From Silvibacterium acidisoli (lineage in GTDB: Bacteria > Acidobacteriota > Terriglobia > Terriglobales > Acidobacteriaceae), in contig CP085323.1 of assembly GCA_022870745.1 (NCBI GenBank), positions 2,232,001-2,296,000 of the forward strand: a stretch of 64,000 nucleotides of DNA. The letters are read 5' to 3'. The position numbers and the translations under genes are program-made. This document shows, in pieces, positions 1 through 9,194 of the stretch. Below the pieces are notes generated by a model. The model saw only the letters and a list, made by a program, of their open reading frames with translations. It was not told where the DNA came from and did no database searches. Within the stretch, counting starts at the first letter, position 1, and the number at the start of each line of letters is the position of its first letter.

Positions 1-399
1 AAACTGACCGGAGGCAAGGGACTGCATGTTGTCGTGCCGGTAAAGCCGCAGCGTACCTGGGCCGAGGTCAAGCAGTTTGCGCACTCGTTCGTCCTCGAGA
101 TTGAAAAGCGCAATCCTTCGCTCTACCTCACAAAGATGACCAAGGCTGCCCGCAAGGACAAAATCTATCTCGACTATTTACGCAACGAGCGTGGAGCCAC
201 GGCTGTAACAGCGTTCTCGCCGCGTGCGCGTGCCGGAGCACATGTCTCCATGCCACTCGATTGGGAAGAATTGAAGATGAGGAAGCTGCCGGTCTTCGAG
301 GTAGTAGATTTTGAGAGATGGAAAAGCCGGCTCAGCCACGATCCCTGGAAGAAGATGCCCTCGCTTAAGCAGAGCATCCCCAAAGAGCTCTTCGAATAG
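1..399 (+). CDS. ligD: LigD-type DNA ligase, C-terminal end of polymerase domain (partial)
   Basis: The reading frame is open from base 1, so the gene starts outside the window and only about 132 C-terminal residues are present. They match the end of the archaeo-eukaryotic primase/polymerase (LigPol) domain of LigD, the non-homologous end-joining ligase that works with Ku. Visible hallmarks are GGKGLHVVVP near the left edge, KDKIYLDYLRN, then RGATAV and SPRARAGAHVSMPL before WEEL. Having the polymerase domain last fits the ligase-then-polymerase order common in Acidobacteria. The stop lies 2 bp from the convergent TolC-like gene. Whether nuclease and ligase domains are present upstream cannot be seen. 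Confidence 0.85.
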   Translation, partial: KLTGGKGLHVVVPVKPQRTWAEVKQFAHSFVLEIEKRNPSLYLTKMTKAARKDKIYLDYLRNERGATAVTAFSPRARAGAHVSMPLDWEELKMRKLPVFEVVDFERWKSRLSHDPWKKMPSLKQSIPKELFE

Positions 400-401
400 G
401 C

Positions 402-1901
402 TTACTTGCCGCCCTGGTACTTTTTATCGGCGCCGAGGAAGTTCTGATACTGGGTGTCGATGATCCCGAGGTTGCGCGCCAGTCCCAGCTTAGCCTGGTT
501 GAACTGGAGCACGCTGCTGACATACTGCGTCTGAGCCTGGGAGAGCGTCGACTGCGCCTGCACGACCGGCAGGTTGTCATCGACACCGGCCTGGAACCGG
601 TCGGTCGTCTGCTCGAGCGTCTTCGTCGCCAGATCTACATTGCTGCGGGAGACCTGCACCAGTTCTGCGGCAGTCTTCAGGTCGAGCATGCTGTCGCGAA
701 GCTGTTGATCGATTTTATTGGTCAGGTCGTGGAACTGGGATTCAAGTTCGTTCTGCTGCGCCTGGGCTACATCGTGGTCGCCGCGAAACTTCGCTTCTTC
801 GAAGATCGGTACGCTCAGGGTGCCGGTCGCGGCAAAGGTCCCGTGGTAAACCTGGCCGACTACGCCGGTGACGCCGTAATTTCCGTTGAACGAAATGCTG
901 GGATACCGCTCGTGCTTCACGGCGCGTTCTTCGTGGTGCGCGAAAAGCATCTGCTGGCGCAGCTGCTGGAAGTCCTGGCGGTTCTTGAAGGCCTGGGCGC
1001 GCGCGTCTTCGATCGTCATCGCTTCGAGGTCAGCGTAGGGCGTGGCGTCGGTCAGCTGAATCTTCTGTTCCGGAGCCAGGCCGATCTGCCGGTTCAGGGC
1101 GATCTTGTCCTTCTCGAAGGCGTTTTGTGCGTTGATCAGCGCCAGCTGCTGGGTCTGATACTGTACCCGGGCGCGCAGCTCGTCGAGGTTGGCGGCTGTT
1201 CCGGCCTTATGCTCTTCGCGAGCTTGAAACAGGAGAGTTTCATCGGTCTTGAGCAGTGCCTGCGCGTAGTCCACCTGCGCCGAGTCGGCAATGGCCTGCA
1301 GGTAGGCGGTACCTACATTCAGAACCACCAGACCGCGCGAGGACTGGGCTCCGTAGTAAGCAGCCCGCTCGTTATACTTCGCGGCTTTCCATGCATCCCA
1401 GCCTGACCAGGTGAAGAGCTGTTGCGAAACGTTGGCCTGCACGACCGTGGAGTTCACCTTCACGATCAATGGAAACTGGGTTGCATCAGAGGCAGGCAAG
1501 CCGAATGCCGTGAGGAATTCCGTGATCAGCCCGGTAGAAAAGCCGCTGGCGGCCAGGTTCGATTGATGGATGCCGTGCTCGCCATGCAGCGAGATATTCG
1601 GCATGAGGTAATTCAGCGCCTGGAGCTTCTCAGCCTCAGCCGTCTTTTCGTTCAGCTGGGCTAGGCGCAGGGCCAGGTTGTTCTCGATCCCGAGCTTGAT
1701 GGCGTCATCGAGCGAGAGGTGCTTGACCTCAGGCGTGACGGCGACTGCCTGCACGCTGCCCAGATAAGCGTTCTGGGCCGAATTGTTCGGATTGGCCTGG
1801 GCCGACGCGCAGGAAACACCGACCGCCGCGGAGAGGCAGAGGCCCGCAAGCCGAGAGGCTAACCTTGACTGGCTTTTATCTGACAAGAATCTTTCCCGCA
1901 A
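402..1901 (-). CDS. TolC-family outer membrane efflux protein
   Basis: Predicted outer-membrane channel of about 499 residues, the usual TolC-family length. It would be the exit duct of a tripartite efflux or secretion system. An N-terminal signal peptide ends near SCASAQA (about residue 35). The body is alpha-helical and Gln/Ala-rich, with two outer-membrane-efflux repeats; typical stretches are LSLDDAIKLGIENNLAL and, late in the protein, DRFQAGVDDNLPVVQAQ. No partner membrane-fusion protein or pump lies next to it, so the substrate is unknown. The start is uncertain: the longest frame begins at TTG 1901, and a second TTG five codons later follows a GGGAAAGA stretch. Confidence 0.85.
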   Translation of the reverse strand: MRERFLSDKSQSRLASRLAGLCLSAAVGVSCASAQANPNNSAQNAYLGSVQAVAVTPEVKHLSLDDAIKLGIENNLALRLAQLNEKTAEAEKLQALNYLMPNISLHGEHGIHQSNLAASGFSTGLITEFLTAFGLPASDATQFPLIVKVNSTVVQANVSQQLFTWSGWDAWKAAKYNERAAYYGAQSSRGLVVLNVGTAYLQAIADSAQVDYAQALLKTDETLLFQAREEHKAGTAANLDELRARVQYQTQQLALINAQNAFEKDKIALNRQIGLAPEQKIQLTDATPYADLEAMTIEDARAQAFKNRQDFQQLRQQMLFAHHEERAVKHERYPSISFNGNYGVTGVVGQVYHGTFAATGTLSVPIFEEAKFRGDHDVAQAQQNELESQFHDLTNKIDQQLRDSMLDLKTAAELVQVSRSNVDLATKTLEQTTDRFQAGVDDNLPVVQAQSTLSQAQTQYVSSVLQFNQAKLGLARNLGIIDTQYQNFLGADKKYQGGK

Positions 1902-2363
1902 CGATCTTTATCCCTGGACAGTCTGGTTCTACCTTAGCCGATATTCCGGAGCGCGGCAGCAAACTGAAAGTGTTCTACGGATTAGAGCATTTCAAACGGT
2001 TGAGGTTGCCAAAGTTTTGATCGAGGCATGGAACGTTCGTATCTCCGGCAGTTGGATGCTCGCGAAATGAAGAGCAACAGACCGTTGCGTCCTGCACATC
2101 GTATCGGGTGAGGTGCCTTCGGGGACGCCGGTAAGTCTATGAAAAGCAAAGGCGCAGCGTGTTCACAGGCGGCGCGTTCCCTGGCCATTGCCGGATTGCA
2201 GTCGCGGGATCTTTTGGCGTTCCCAAGAGGATTGAAACGGTCATCAGGGTTGACGGAGTTGGCGAATCCAGCGCATTTGTTACCAATTTTGCGGAAATGA
2301 TGGGCCGGGTGACAGTCGAAACGCACCATCCGGTCATCGTAGTAGTGGGACGGAGAGAGAAGG
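1902..2363. other. intergenic region between divergent tolC-like and histidine kinase genes
   Basis: About 460 bp without a convincing gene. Open frames on both strands here show no recognisable family. It presumably holds the divergent promoters. GGAGAGAGAAGG directly precedes the kinase ATG at 2364 and can serve as ribosome binding site. No strong inverted repeat was noticed. Confidence 0.4.
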
Positions 2364-3254
2364 ATGAATGCACAGAAGGACATTCGAGTGGCAAACATAT
2401 CGGATCTGCCTTCCGTCGTGCGGAGGGGCAGCGAAAATAAGGAAGAACGCGGCGGGGAACGCGAGCCGGACAACGTCGAGGTGGCGGAGTTCCTGAGAGC
2501 GAACCAGAAACTGATTTCTCTGGGCCAGCTGGCGGCGACCATCGCTCATGAAATCAACAATCCGCTGGAGTCGTTGACCAACCTGCTTTACCTGCTGGAG
2601 CAGGATCAGGGCCTGAGCGAGCGGTCCAAGGGCTACCTGGGGATTGCACAGCGCGAGCTGGATCGCACGGCACAAATCTGCCGGCAGACGCTTCGGTTTT
2701 CGCGCGACACCGGAACACCGGTACCGGTTCACATGGGTGAACTGGTTGAGGAGGTTCTCGTGCTGTTTGGCCGGAAGCTCGCGGCCCGCAAGATCGAGGT
2801 CGTCCGCGAATTCGGACGGATGGATACAGTAGTAGCCTTCCCGGGCGAGATGAGGCAGATCATTACCAATCTCATCTCTAACGCAATTGAGGCGTGTACC
2901 GGTCGCGGAAGGATCATCGTCAGGATTCGCTCCATAGCCAGCCGCCATGGACGCGGACCTGCCGGCCTTCGTCTGAGTGTTGCCGATAATGGTCCCGGCA
3001 TTCCCCCCGAGGTGATTCCTCGCCTCGGCAAGCCCTTCTTCACGACAAAAGGCCAGTCGGGAACGGGGTTGGGGTTATGCGTGACGAAGACAATACTCAA
3101 CTCGCACGGAGGCAGGCTGAGCATTCGCTCCTCCACGGCAAAAGAAACGCACGGTTCCGTTTTCAGCATTTTTCTGCCAGTGCAGTCCCAGGAGCGCGCC
3201 CAGCGAGAACCGGGCCGTGGAAACCTGCAACTGGTGCGGACCAAGGGAAATTAG
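2364..3254 (+). CDS. soluble sensor histidine kinase
   Basis: A 296-residue cytoplasmic histidine kinase of the NtrB/PAS-less type. The H-box with phospho-acceptor His62 reads AHEINNPLE. The N-box NLISNAIEA spans about 169-177, the G1 box DNGPGIP 208-214, a KPFFTTK segment 223-229 and the G2 box GTGLGL 233-238. There is no membrane segment and no sensor domain in the first 40 residues, so the input must come through a partner or a short N-terminal interaction. No response regulator is adjacent, which makes it an orphan. The stop is 4 bp from the convergent DUF3253 gene. Confidence 0.9.
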   Translation: MNAQKDIRVANISDLPSVVRRGSENKEERGGEREPDNVEVAEFLRANQKLISLGQLAATIAHEINNPLESLTNLLYLLEQDQGLSERSKGYLGIAQRELDRTAQICRQTLRFSRDTGTPVPVHMGELVEEVLVLFGRKLAARKIEVVREFGRMDTVVAFPGEMRQIITNLISNAIEACTGRGRIIVRIRSIASRHGRGPAGLRLSVADNGPGIPPEVIPRLGKPFFTTKGQSGTGLGLCVTKTILNSHGGRLSIRSSTAKETHGSVFSIFLPVQSQERAQREPGRGNLQLVRTKGN

Positions 3255-3258
3255 CCGG

Positions 3259-3516
3259 TCAACCGCCGCCGGGTATCCGGAGACGGATCGGACCGTGGGC
3301 AGAGAGGGCATTGACCTCTCTGCCCTTTTGCGTGGCGACCAGTTTTCCCTTCCCGGCCAGCCGGGCGGCAGCGGCTCGAACAGCTTCCATCAGCGTTCTC
3401 CACTCGTTCGGCGCGAGCTTGCGGGCTATCTCCGACGGGCAGATGCTGCGCCCCTTCCGCTCGGCCAGCATGGCGAGAATCGCTTTTTCAATTGCTTCAG
3501 GATCGCGCGCCGTCAT
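3259..3516 (-). CDS. DUF3253 domain protein
   Basis: An 85-residue protein matching the whole DUF3253 family. It has an N-terminal helix ([13 protein letters not shown]), then [26 protein letters not shown] and a C-terminal beta-strand region ending in GPIRLR. The pattern looks like a small winged helix, but the biochemical role of the family is not known to me. It starts at ATG 3516, 38 bp from the divergent tyrS start, so the two share a short promoter region. It converges with the histidine kinase. Confidence 0.8.
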   Translation of the reverse strand: MTARDPEAIEKAILAMLAERKGRSICPSEIARKLAPNEWRTLMEAVRAAAARLAGKGKLVATQKGREVNALSAHGPIRLRIPGGG

Positions 3517-3554
3517 CGAGCTACCCCGCCGCTATCCTTATACTGAAAAAGACC

Positions 3555-4796
3555 ATGACAGAATTTCTTCCGGTAGAAGAGCAGCTGGATCTGCTCCAGA
3601 AGGGCGCAGCTGAGATCATTCGCGTCTCCGACCTGCGCGAGCGTCTCGAAAAGTCTCGAAAGACCGGCACGCCGTTGCGTGTAAAGGCTGGTTTTGATCC
3701 GACTGCTCCTGACCTGCACCTCGGCCATACCGTTTTGATGCGCAAGCTGAAGCACTTTCAGGATCTTGGCCACCAGGTCATCTTTCTGATCGGGGACTAC
3801 ACGTCGCTGATCGGCGACCCGACGGGCCGCTCGGCCACGCGCAAGCCGCTCACCCGCGAGCAGATCGACGAAAACGCGAAAAGCTATACCGATCAGGTCT
3901 TCAAGATCCTCGATCGTGACAAGACCGAGGTGCGCTTCAATTCGGAGTGGCTGGGAAAGCTTAGCTTCGAGGACATCATCCGCCTGGCGGCAAAGTTCAC
4001 GGTTTCGCAGATGCTCGAGCGTGCCGAGTTCCACGCCCGCTTCCAGAACGAGCAACCGATCTCGCTGCACGAGTTCCTCTATCCGCTGGCGCAGGGCTAC
4101 GACTCCGTGGCGCTCAAGGCCGACGTTGAGCTCGGCGGCACCGACCAGAAGTTCAACCTGCTGGCCGGCCGCGAGCTGCAGCGCGACTTCGGGCAGGATC
4201 CCCAGATCGTGCTGATGACGCCGATCATCGAGGGTCTTGACGGTGTGCAGAAGATGTCGAAGTCGCTGGGCAATGCCATCGGCATCCATGAGCCGGCAGG
4301 CGAGATGTATGGCAAGCTCATGTCGATCAACGATGAGCTGATGTGGCGGTATTGGACGCTGCTGACCGATCTGCGCCAGTCAGAAATCGACCAGATGCAG
4401 GCCGGTGTCGCCTCCGGCGCGCTGCATCCCATGGAGGCAAAGAAGCGCCTCGCACGGACAATCGTTGCAGGCTTCCATTCGGAAGAAGCCGCGACGGCTG
4501 CGGACGAGAACTGGGCACGTCAGTTTCAGCAGAAGAGCGATGACATTGAAGGTCTCGAAGAGATTTGTCTTGGTGCGCAGGAGATCAGTCGTGATGCAGA
4601 AGGCCGGGTACGTCTGACAAAACTGCTAACGGCGAGTGGTCTCGCGGCTTCTTCGTCGGAGGCTGACCGCAAGATCAAGGAAGGCGCTGTACGCGTCGAT
4701 GGGGAGGTCTTTAAGGAGCCCCACCTTCGCGTCGGTGAATCGGCACGTGTCACGGTGCGCCTCGGCAGACGCGCGAAGGTCATCCTCTTTGATTAA
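3555..4796 (+). CDS. tyrS: tyrosyl-tRNA synthetase (KMSKS/TyrZ-like subtype)
   Basis: Class I aminoacyl-tRNA synthetase of 413 residues that charges tRNA-Tyr. The HIGH signature appears as HLGH at 55-58 in a PDLHLGHTV context, and the second signature is KMSKS at 233-237. A C-terminal S4 RNA-binding domain (about 350-410, ending [12 protein letters not shown]) binds the tRNA. The KMSKS rather than KFGKT form places it in the second bacterial TyrRS subgroup. ATG 3555 is preferred over the longer open frame because the protein begins with the usual [14 protein letters not shown] helix. The stop is 10 bp from the convergent ADOP gene. Confidence 0.95.
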   Translation: MTEFLPVEEQLDLLQKGAAEIIRVSDLRERLEKSRKTGTPLRVKAGFDPTAPDLHLGHTVLMRKLKHFQDLGHQVIFLIGDYTSLIGDPTGRSATRKPLTREQIDENAKSYTDQVFKILDRDKTEVRFNSEWLGKLSFEDIIRLAAKFTVSQMLERAEFHARFQNEQPISLHEFLYPLAQGYDSVALKADVELGGTDQKFNLLAGRELQRDFGQDPQIVLMTPIIEGLDGVQKMSKSLGNAIGIHEPAGEMYGKLMSINDELMWRYWTLLTDLRQSEIDQMQAGVASGALHPMEAKKRLARTIVAGFHSEEAATAADENWARQFQQKSDDIEGLEEICLGAQEISRDAEGRVRLTKLLTASGLAASSSEADRKIKEGAVRVDGEVFKEPHLRVGESARVTVRLGRRAKVILFD

Positions 4797-4806
4797 TGAC
4801 CTTGCC

Positions 4807-7290
4807 TTACTCCTGCCGTAACGCCTCCATCGGCTCGATCGATGACGCTGCACGTGCGGGTACCAGGGAGGCTACGGAGCCGATGATCAGCAACAGAAGC
4901 GCTACGCCTAAGTACGTTCCCAGGTCGATTGCAGGGACGTGGTAGAGGAAGCTCTTCACCAGCTGTCCCATGAAGAGTGAGATCACCATGCCTGCAACCA
5001 GGCCTGTGCCGATCAGGATGACTCCCTGGCGGAGAATCATGCGGGCTACGCTCTGGCGGGTGGCGCCCAGCGCCATGCGTATGCCGATCTCGTGCCTTCT
5101 GTAGGCGACCAGCTGTGCGAGTACGCCGTAGAGTCCCGCGATGACCATCACGACTGCGAGTCCGGCAAATGATGCCGTGAGATAAAAGCCGAGCCGCTGG
5201 CTGAAGATCTTTTCGTTGACGTTCTCCTGCATGGTGGCGAAGTTGTCCACCGCCAGCGTCGGCGCGGTATCTTTGAAGAGCTTTCTCATGGGTGGTGCCA
5301 CGGGAATAGTACTGCGTGTCTTGACGGTGAAACTTACCATTGTCTTCAAGAGTGCCTGATAGAAGAGTGAAGTCGTTGGGACCTGGCGGTAGGGGATCAT
5401 CGCCAGTGGCTGCACATCGGTGCCGATATTCAAATCTGCCTGGTTGCTCATCACTCCAACCACGGTGAACGGCACAAGCATTCCCGTCTCCTTGCCGCCG
5501 AGGTCGATCTTCTGGTCCAGCGGATTCATTCCGGAGAAATACTTTTTCACAAACGCTTCGTTGACGACGGCAACCCGTGTCGTCGCTCCGGTGTCGTCTG
5601 CGCCGACCATGCGGCCACGCAAGATGGGGGTATTGAATACCTCGCCATATTCGTCGCTCACCGCCGAGATACGCGTGTTGAAGTGCTGGCCCGGTTGCGG
5701 CGGGTGTCCCACGATTTCGAAGCTGGTTGACATGTTCATGCCGGAGAGGGGCGGCGATGTAGCCAGTGCGGCAAGCCGGATGCCCGGCATGCTGCGGATG
5801 CGATCCAGCAGCGACCTGTAGTCTGTTTCCGCAATGGAGACAGGCGCGTGATCGGTTTCCTGGGAGACAGCCATGTTCGAAAAGCCGGCGGAGTCGGCGG
5901 GCATGACCGTGAACGTCGTCACTCGATCGACATCGAAACCGAGTTGCACATGCTGCAGGTTCCAGAAGGTATGAAAGAGCAGGCCGGTGCCGATGAGCAG
6001 CAGTGTGGACAGTGCAACCTCCACCATGACGAGTCCGCCGCTCAGCTTGCCGCTGACCGAGCGCGTGCCGAGCCCTCGCGAAGAAGCCTGCAGAGCGGGT
6101 TGCGGGTTGGTGCGGGATACGATCAGGGCAGGCAGCAATGACGAAAGGATCGTGGTGACAGATGCCGCTGCCGCGAGCAGCAGCACAACTGTCCAGTGGA
6201 TTCGGATGGTGTCCGCGAGCGGGATCGTGTCTTCGGGCAGCTTGCGGATCAACAGCAGCGTAACCTGCGCTAATGCAATACCAAGTGTCGCTCCGAAGAG
6301 GCTGAGCAGCGCTCCCTCGCTCAGTAACTGACGGACCATGCGCCAGCGGCTGGCTCCGAGCGCCGTGCGCACGGCGAATTCCTGCGAACGGCCGAGGCAT
6401 CGGGCGAGCAGCAGGTTCGACACGTTCGCGCAGGCGATGAGCAGCACCAGAACCAGCGCGCATACCAGCGCGAGAAAGACGGGACGCATCTGGCCGGTGA
6501 TGGCCTGCTGGTAGGGCATCGTAGCCAGGCTGAGCTCCGAGGCTTCCTTGGGATTCGCTTTACGGATGCGGCCTACGATGGCGCTCACCTCCGCTTCGGC
6601 CTGCTGGGCGGTCACGTCCGGTTTTCTAAGCGCGACCATACGCTGGAAGTCGTATCCGCGATCGCTCTTCATCTGATCGGTTAACTGCAGCGGCAGCCAG
6701 ATACCGGTCTTCATCGCGGTCCCGTACTCATTGGGAAAGAGAAAGCCGGCGGGCATGACTCCGATCACGGTATAGGGCATGTCGCTAACCTTGATCGTTC
6801 GGCCAACGACGCCGCGGTCGGCACCGAACTGTTGCCGCCACAGCCCTTCCGAAAGCAGAACTACGTGAGGGCCGCCTGGCGAGGCTTCCTCGGCGGTGAA
6901 GGTTCTGCCCAGAATCGGCTGCCCCCCGAGCGTAGGGAAAGTCGTATCACTTACGCGTGGAGCTGCTACACTCACCGAGCCGTTCTTGCCCTGGATCACG
7001 CTCAGGTCGGTCCCGTAGATCCCGAAGCCTTCGAAGCTTTTTGCCTGATCGTGGATGTCCCTGAGATTCAGGTACGAGGTCTGACCAAGCGAGCTGCCGT
7101 CCGAGGGCGCAATGACCATGAGCCGTTCGGCCGCCCTGTAGCCCATGGGCCGCAGCATCACGTTTTCGACGATGGTGTACATGGCGGTATTCGCGCCGAT
7201 ACCGAGGGTGAGGGTAAGGATGGCGAGGGTAGCAAAGCCCCATGAAGACCGCAGCTGACGAAGAGCGAATTTCAGGTCCTGAAGAAGCAT
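4807..7290 (-). CDS. ADOP-type ABC transporter permease (MacB/FtsX, duplicated)
   Basis: An 827-residue permease of the acidobacterial duplicated orphan permease class. It has a first transmembrane helix ([20 protein letters not shown], about 20-40), a MacB periplasmic core domain, an FtsX block, then a second periplasmic domain and a second FtsX block ending PARAASSIEPMEALRQE. It probably acts with an unlinked MacB-like ATPase in export or mechanotransmission; no ATPase lies nearby. It lacks the N-terminal cytosolic helical domain seen in the other ADOP here (54047-56794). ATG 7290 is chosen over TTG 7305 because CCGGAG sits six bases upstream. No PadR gene is adjacent, but a PadR-like palindrome is (7317-7333). 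Confidence 0.9.
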   Translation of the reverse strand: MLLQDLKFALRQLRSSWGFATLAILTLTLGIGANTAMYTIVENVMLRPMGYRAAERLMVIAPSDGSSLGQTSYLNLRDIHDQAKSFEGFGIYGTDLSVIQGKNGSVSVAAPRVSDTTFPTLGGQPILGRTFTAEEASPGGPHVVLLSEGLWRQQFGADRGVVGRTIKVSDMPYTVIGVMPAGFLFPNEYGTAMKTGIWLPLQLTDQMKSDRGYDFQRMVALRKPDVTAQQAEAEVSAIVGRIRKANPKEASELSLATMPYQQAITGQMRPVFLALVCALVLVLLIACANVSNLLLARCLGRSQEFAVRTALGASRWRMVRQLLSEGALLSLFGATLGIALAQVTLLLIRKLPEDTIPLADTIRIHWTVVLLLAAAASVTTILSSLLPALIVSRTNPQPALQASSRGLGTRSVSGKLSGGLVMVEVALSTLLLIGTGLLFHTFWNLQHVQLGFDVDRVTTFTVMPADSAGFSNMAVSQETDHAPVSIAETDYRSLLDRIRSMPGIRLAALATSPPLSGMNMSTSFEIVGHPPQPGQHFNTRISAVSDEYGEVFNTPILRGRMVGADDTGATTRVAVVNEAFVKKYFSGMNPLDQKIDLGGKETGMLVPFTVVGVMSNQADLNIGTDVQPLAMIPYRQVPTTSLFYQALLKTMVSFTVKTRSTIPVAPPMRKLFKDTAPTLAVDNFATMQENVNEKIFSQRLGFYLTASFAGLAVVMVIAGLYGVLAQLVAYRRHEIGIRMALGATRQSVARMILRQGVILIGTGLVAGMVISLFMGQLVKSFLYHVPAIDLGTYLGVALLLLIIGSVASLVPARAASSIEPMEALRQE

Positions 7291-7316
7291 GAAAACTCCG
7301 GACAACGAATGCTCCC

Positions 7317-7333
7317 TTTATACGCGGTATAAA
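7317..7333. promoter_or_regulatory. PadR-like palindromic operator upstream of orphan ADOP gene
   Basis: A perfect 7+7 bp inverted repeat TTTATAC-GCG-GTATAAA lies 27 bp upstream of the ADOP start and about 55 bp upstream of the divergent amino-acid permease. TATA-rich arms around a GCG centre can double as a -10 box. The assignment to a PadR-family protein is inference from the usual PadR-ADOP partnership. Confidence 0.5.
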
Positions 7334-7387
7334 CGCGCTTAGGGTGTCTGAAAACCGGTCGCAATCCCTGTGCGAAGATTGTTCCAC

Positions 7388-8782
7388 ATGGCAGATGCGC
7401 CTTCCTCAGAGCACGGCCTGTCTCGGCAGCTTGGCCTGCGCGATCTTGTTCTGACGCAGATCGTTACCGTCGTCGGCAGCTCGTGGGTCGGGGTGGCGGC
7501 CGGGCTGGGACGAGCCGAAACCCTGATGTGGGTCGCAGCCATGCTGGTCTTCTACGTCCCCATGGCCGGCTCGGTGATCGGTTTGAACCGGGCAATGCCG
7601 CACGAGGGTGGGCTTTACGTCTGGGCTCACCGGGCTTTCGGCGACCTGGGCGGATTTCTCGTGGCGTGGAACCTTTGGGTTTACGGTATGGCGGTTACGG
7701 CCACGATCCTTTACGCGATCCCAACGGAGATAGCCTACATGGTCGGTGCTAAGGCAGCATGGCTGCCGGAGAATCGCCCGGTCTCGGTGAGCATAGTTGT
7801 AGCCGTGGTGCTGCTGGTGGCGCTGGCCGCTGCGCGCGGTCTGGCGCTGGGCAAGTGGATTCACAACGCGGGTGGCATCGCCATGCTGATCGCTTTCGGG
7901 GTCCTTATCCTGCTGCCTTTGTGGGCAGTGCTTCACGGCGAGCACATCACCTGGACGCCCTTCTCCTTTGCGATGCCATCGATGAATCTGCGTTCGCTGG
8001 CGCTCTTCGGGCAGATGCTTTTCGGTGCGCTCTGCGGCCTCGAATACCTTTCGATCCTTGCCGGAGAGGCGCGCAATCCTGACCGCAACATCGGGCTTTC
8101 CGTCTGGATCTCATCGCCGGTCATCTGCGCCATGTTCATTCTTGGAACGGCGTCTGTCATCGCTTTCATCCCGCATGGCCGCATCGACTTTATTGCTCCG
8201 ATTCCGCAGACGATGCGTGCCTCGCTGGGGCAGTCAGGTTTCGGAAACCTGCTGGCTACGGTGGTGATTGTTCTGATTGAACTGCGGCTGATCGCAGCCA
8301 CAAGTTTTCTCTTCACCGGACTCTCGCGTCTGCCCATGACCGTGGGCTGGGATTCGCTGCTGCCGCCATGGTTTTCGCGGTTGCATCGGCGCTGGAAGAC
8401 ACCGACGAATTCGATCCTCTGCACCGCGGCGATTATTTCTCTGATGATCGTGCTGGCCAACGTCGGCGTGCATGCGCAGGAGGCCTTCCAGGTGCTCTCG
8501 AATGCCAGCCTCGCTCATTACCAGCTTGCCTATACGGCCATGTTTGCGATTCCGCTCATCGGCAGTGCAACGCTGCGGAAAGAGCTGCCGGGATGGCTGA
8601 CCGTGACGTCCGTTGTCGGCTTGCTGGCGACGCTTTTCAGCCTTACCATTTCGGTCTACCCCATTGTCGACGTGGTGAATCCCCGGCTGTACGCGACCAA
8701 GATCCTCGGAACCACGGCGATAAGCAACGTCATCGGCCTGGTGTTCTACAGGGTTCGCAATCGCCGTCGCTTCGGGGGATGA
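7388..8782 (+). CDS. APC-superfamily amino acid permease
   Basis: A 464-residue polytopic membrane protein with roughly twelve hydrophobic segments. The N-terminal block has the APC layout: GLRDLVLTQIVTVVG, then NRAMPHEGGLYVWAHRAFGD, which matches the consensus P..GG.Y.W...A.G around helices 2-3. A later segment, FGALCGLEYLSILAGEARNPDRNI, matches the conserved helix 6 region. It is likely a proton- or Na-coupled amino-acid or amine transporter; the substrate cannot be read. ATG 7388 is used because it begins MADAPSSEHGLSRQLGLRDL. A weak GAAG lies upstream. It is divergent from the ADOP gene. Confidence 0.85.
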   Translation: MADAPSSEHGLSRQLGLRDLVLTQIVTVVGSSWVGVAAGLGRAETLMWVAAMLVFYVPMAGSVIGLNRAMPHEGGLYVWAHRAFGDLGGFLVAWNLWVYGMAVTATILYAIPTEIAYMVGAKAAWLPENRPVSVSIVVAVVLLVALAAARGLALGKWIHNAGGIAMLIAFGVLILLPLWAVLHGEHITWTPFSFAMPSMNLRSLALFGQMLFGALCGLEYLSILAGEARNPDRNIGLSVWISSPVICAMFILGTASVIAFIPHGRIDFIAPIPQTMRASLGQSGFGNLLATVVIVLIELRLIAATSFLFTGLSRLPMTVGWDSLLPPWFSRLHRRWKTPTNSILCTAAIISLMIVLANVGVHAQEAFQVLSNASLAHYQLAYTAMFAIPLIGSATLRKELPGWLTVTSVVGLLATLFSLTISVYPIVDVVNPRLYATKILGTTAISNVIGLVFYRVRNRRRFGG

Positions 8783-8798
8783 TTCGGGAGATAACTTG

Positions 8799-9194
8799 AT
8801 GACAGTGGGAGATTTCCGGCGCATCGCTCTCAGCCTCGAAGGCGCCGAGGAAAGCGCGCACATGGGCTCGCCTGATTTCCGGGTGGGTGGCCATATCTTT
8901 GCCACGCTCGCTGCGCAGGATAGAGGCTACGGAAATCTCATGCTCTCACCCGAGCACCAGCAATCGGTTGTCGAGGAGTGGCCGGAGATCTTTCTGCCGG
9001 TTGCCGGGGGATGGGGACGCATGGGAGTGACTCACCTCGTCCTGAAACGGGCGGATGAAGAGATCGCTACCGGTGCGTTGCGCATGGCGTGGAAGCTGCG
9101 CGTCGAGAAGAATGTGAAGAGTAAGACGAAGAAGCGCACCAGGCTTTACGCCTGCTGGGCCTTTCGTTTCTTGTCCTTGCGGCGGGCGCGATAG
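8799..9194 (+). CDS. MmcQ/YjbR-family protein with read-through C-terminal tail
   Basis: A 131-residue member of the MmcQ/YjbR (CyaY-like fold, DNA-binding annotated) family. Family features are TVGDFRRIALSLEGAEE, HMGSPDFRVGGHIFATL and a C-terminal helix ending near RMAWKLRVEK. GGGAG lies eight bases before ATG 8799. The last 16 or so residues are read from DNA that is antisense to the end of the next gene, so the C-terminus looks extended by loss of an earlier stop. Function in the cell is not established for this family. Confidence 0.8.
   Translation: MTVGDFRRIALSLEGAEESAHMGSPDFRVGGHIFATLAAQDRGYGNLMLSPEHQQSVVEEWPEIFLPVAGGWGRMGVTHLVLKRADEEIATGALRMAWKLRVEKNVKSKTKKRTRLYACWAFRFLSLRRAR

Noticed and set aside
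4793-6463. 556-codon minus-strand frame inside the ADOP gene
   Set aside because: A shifted shadow of the ADOP coding sequence with random-looking composition.
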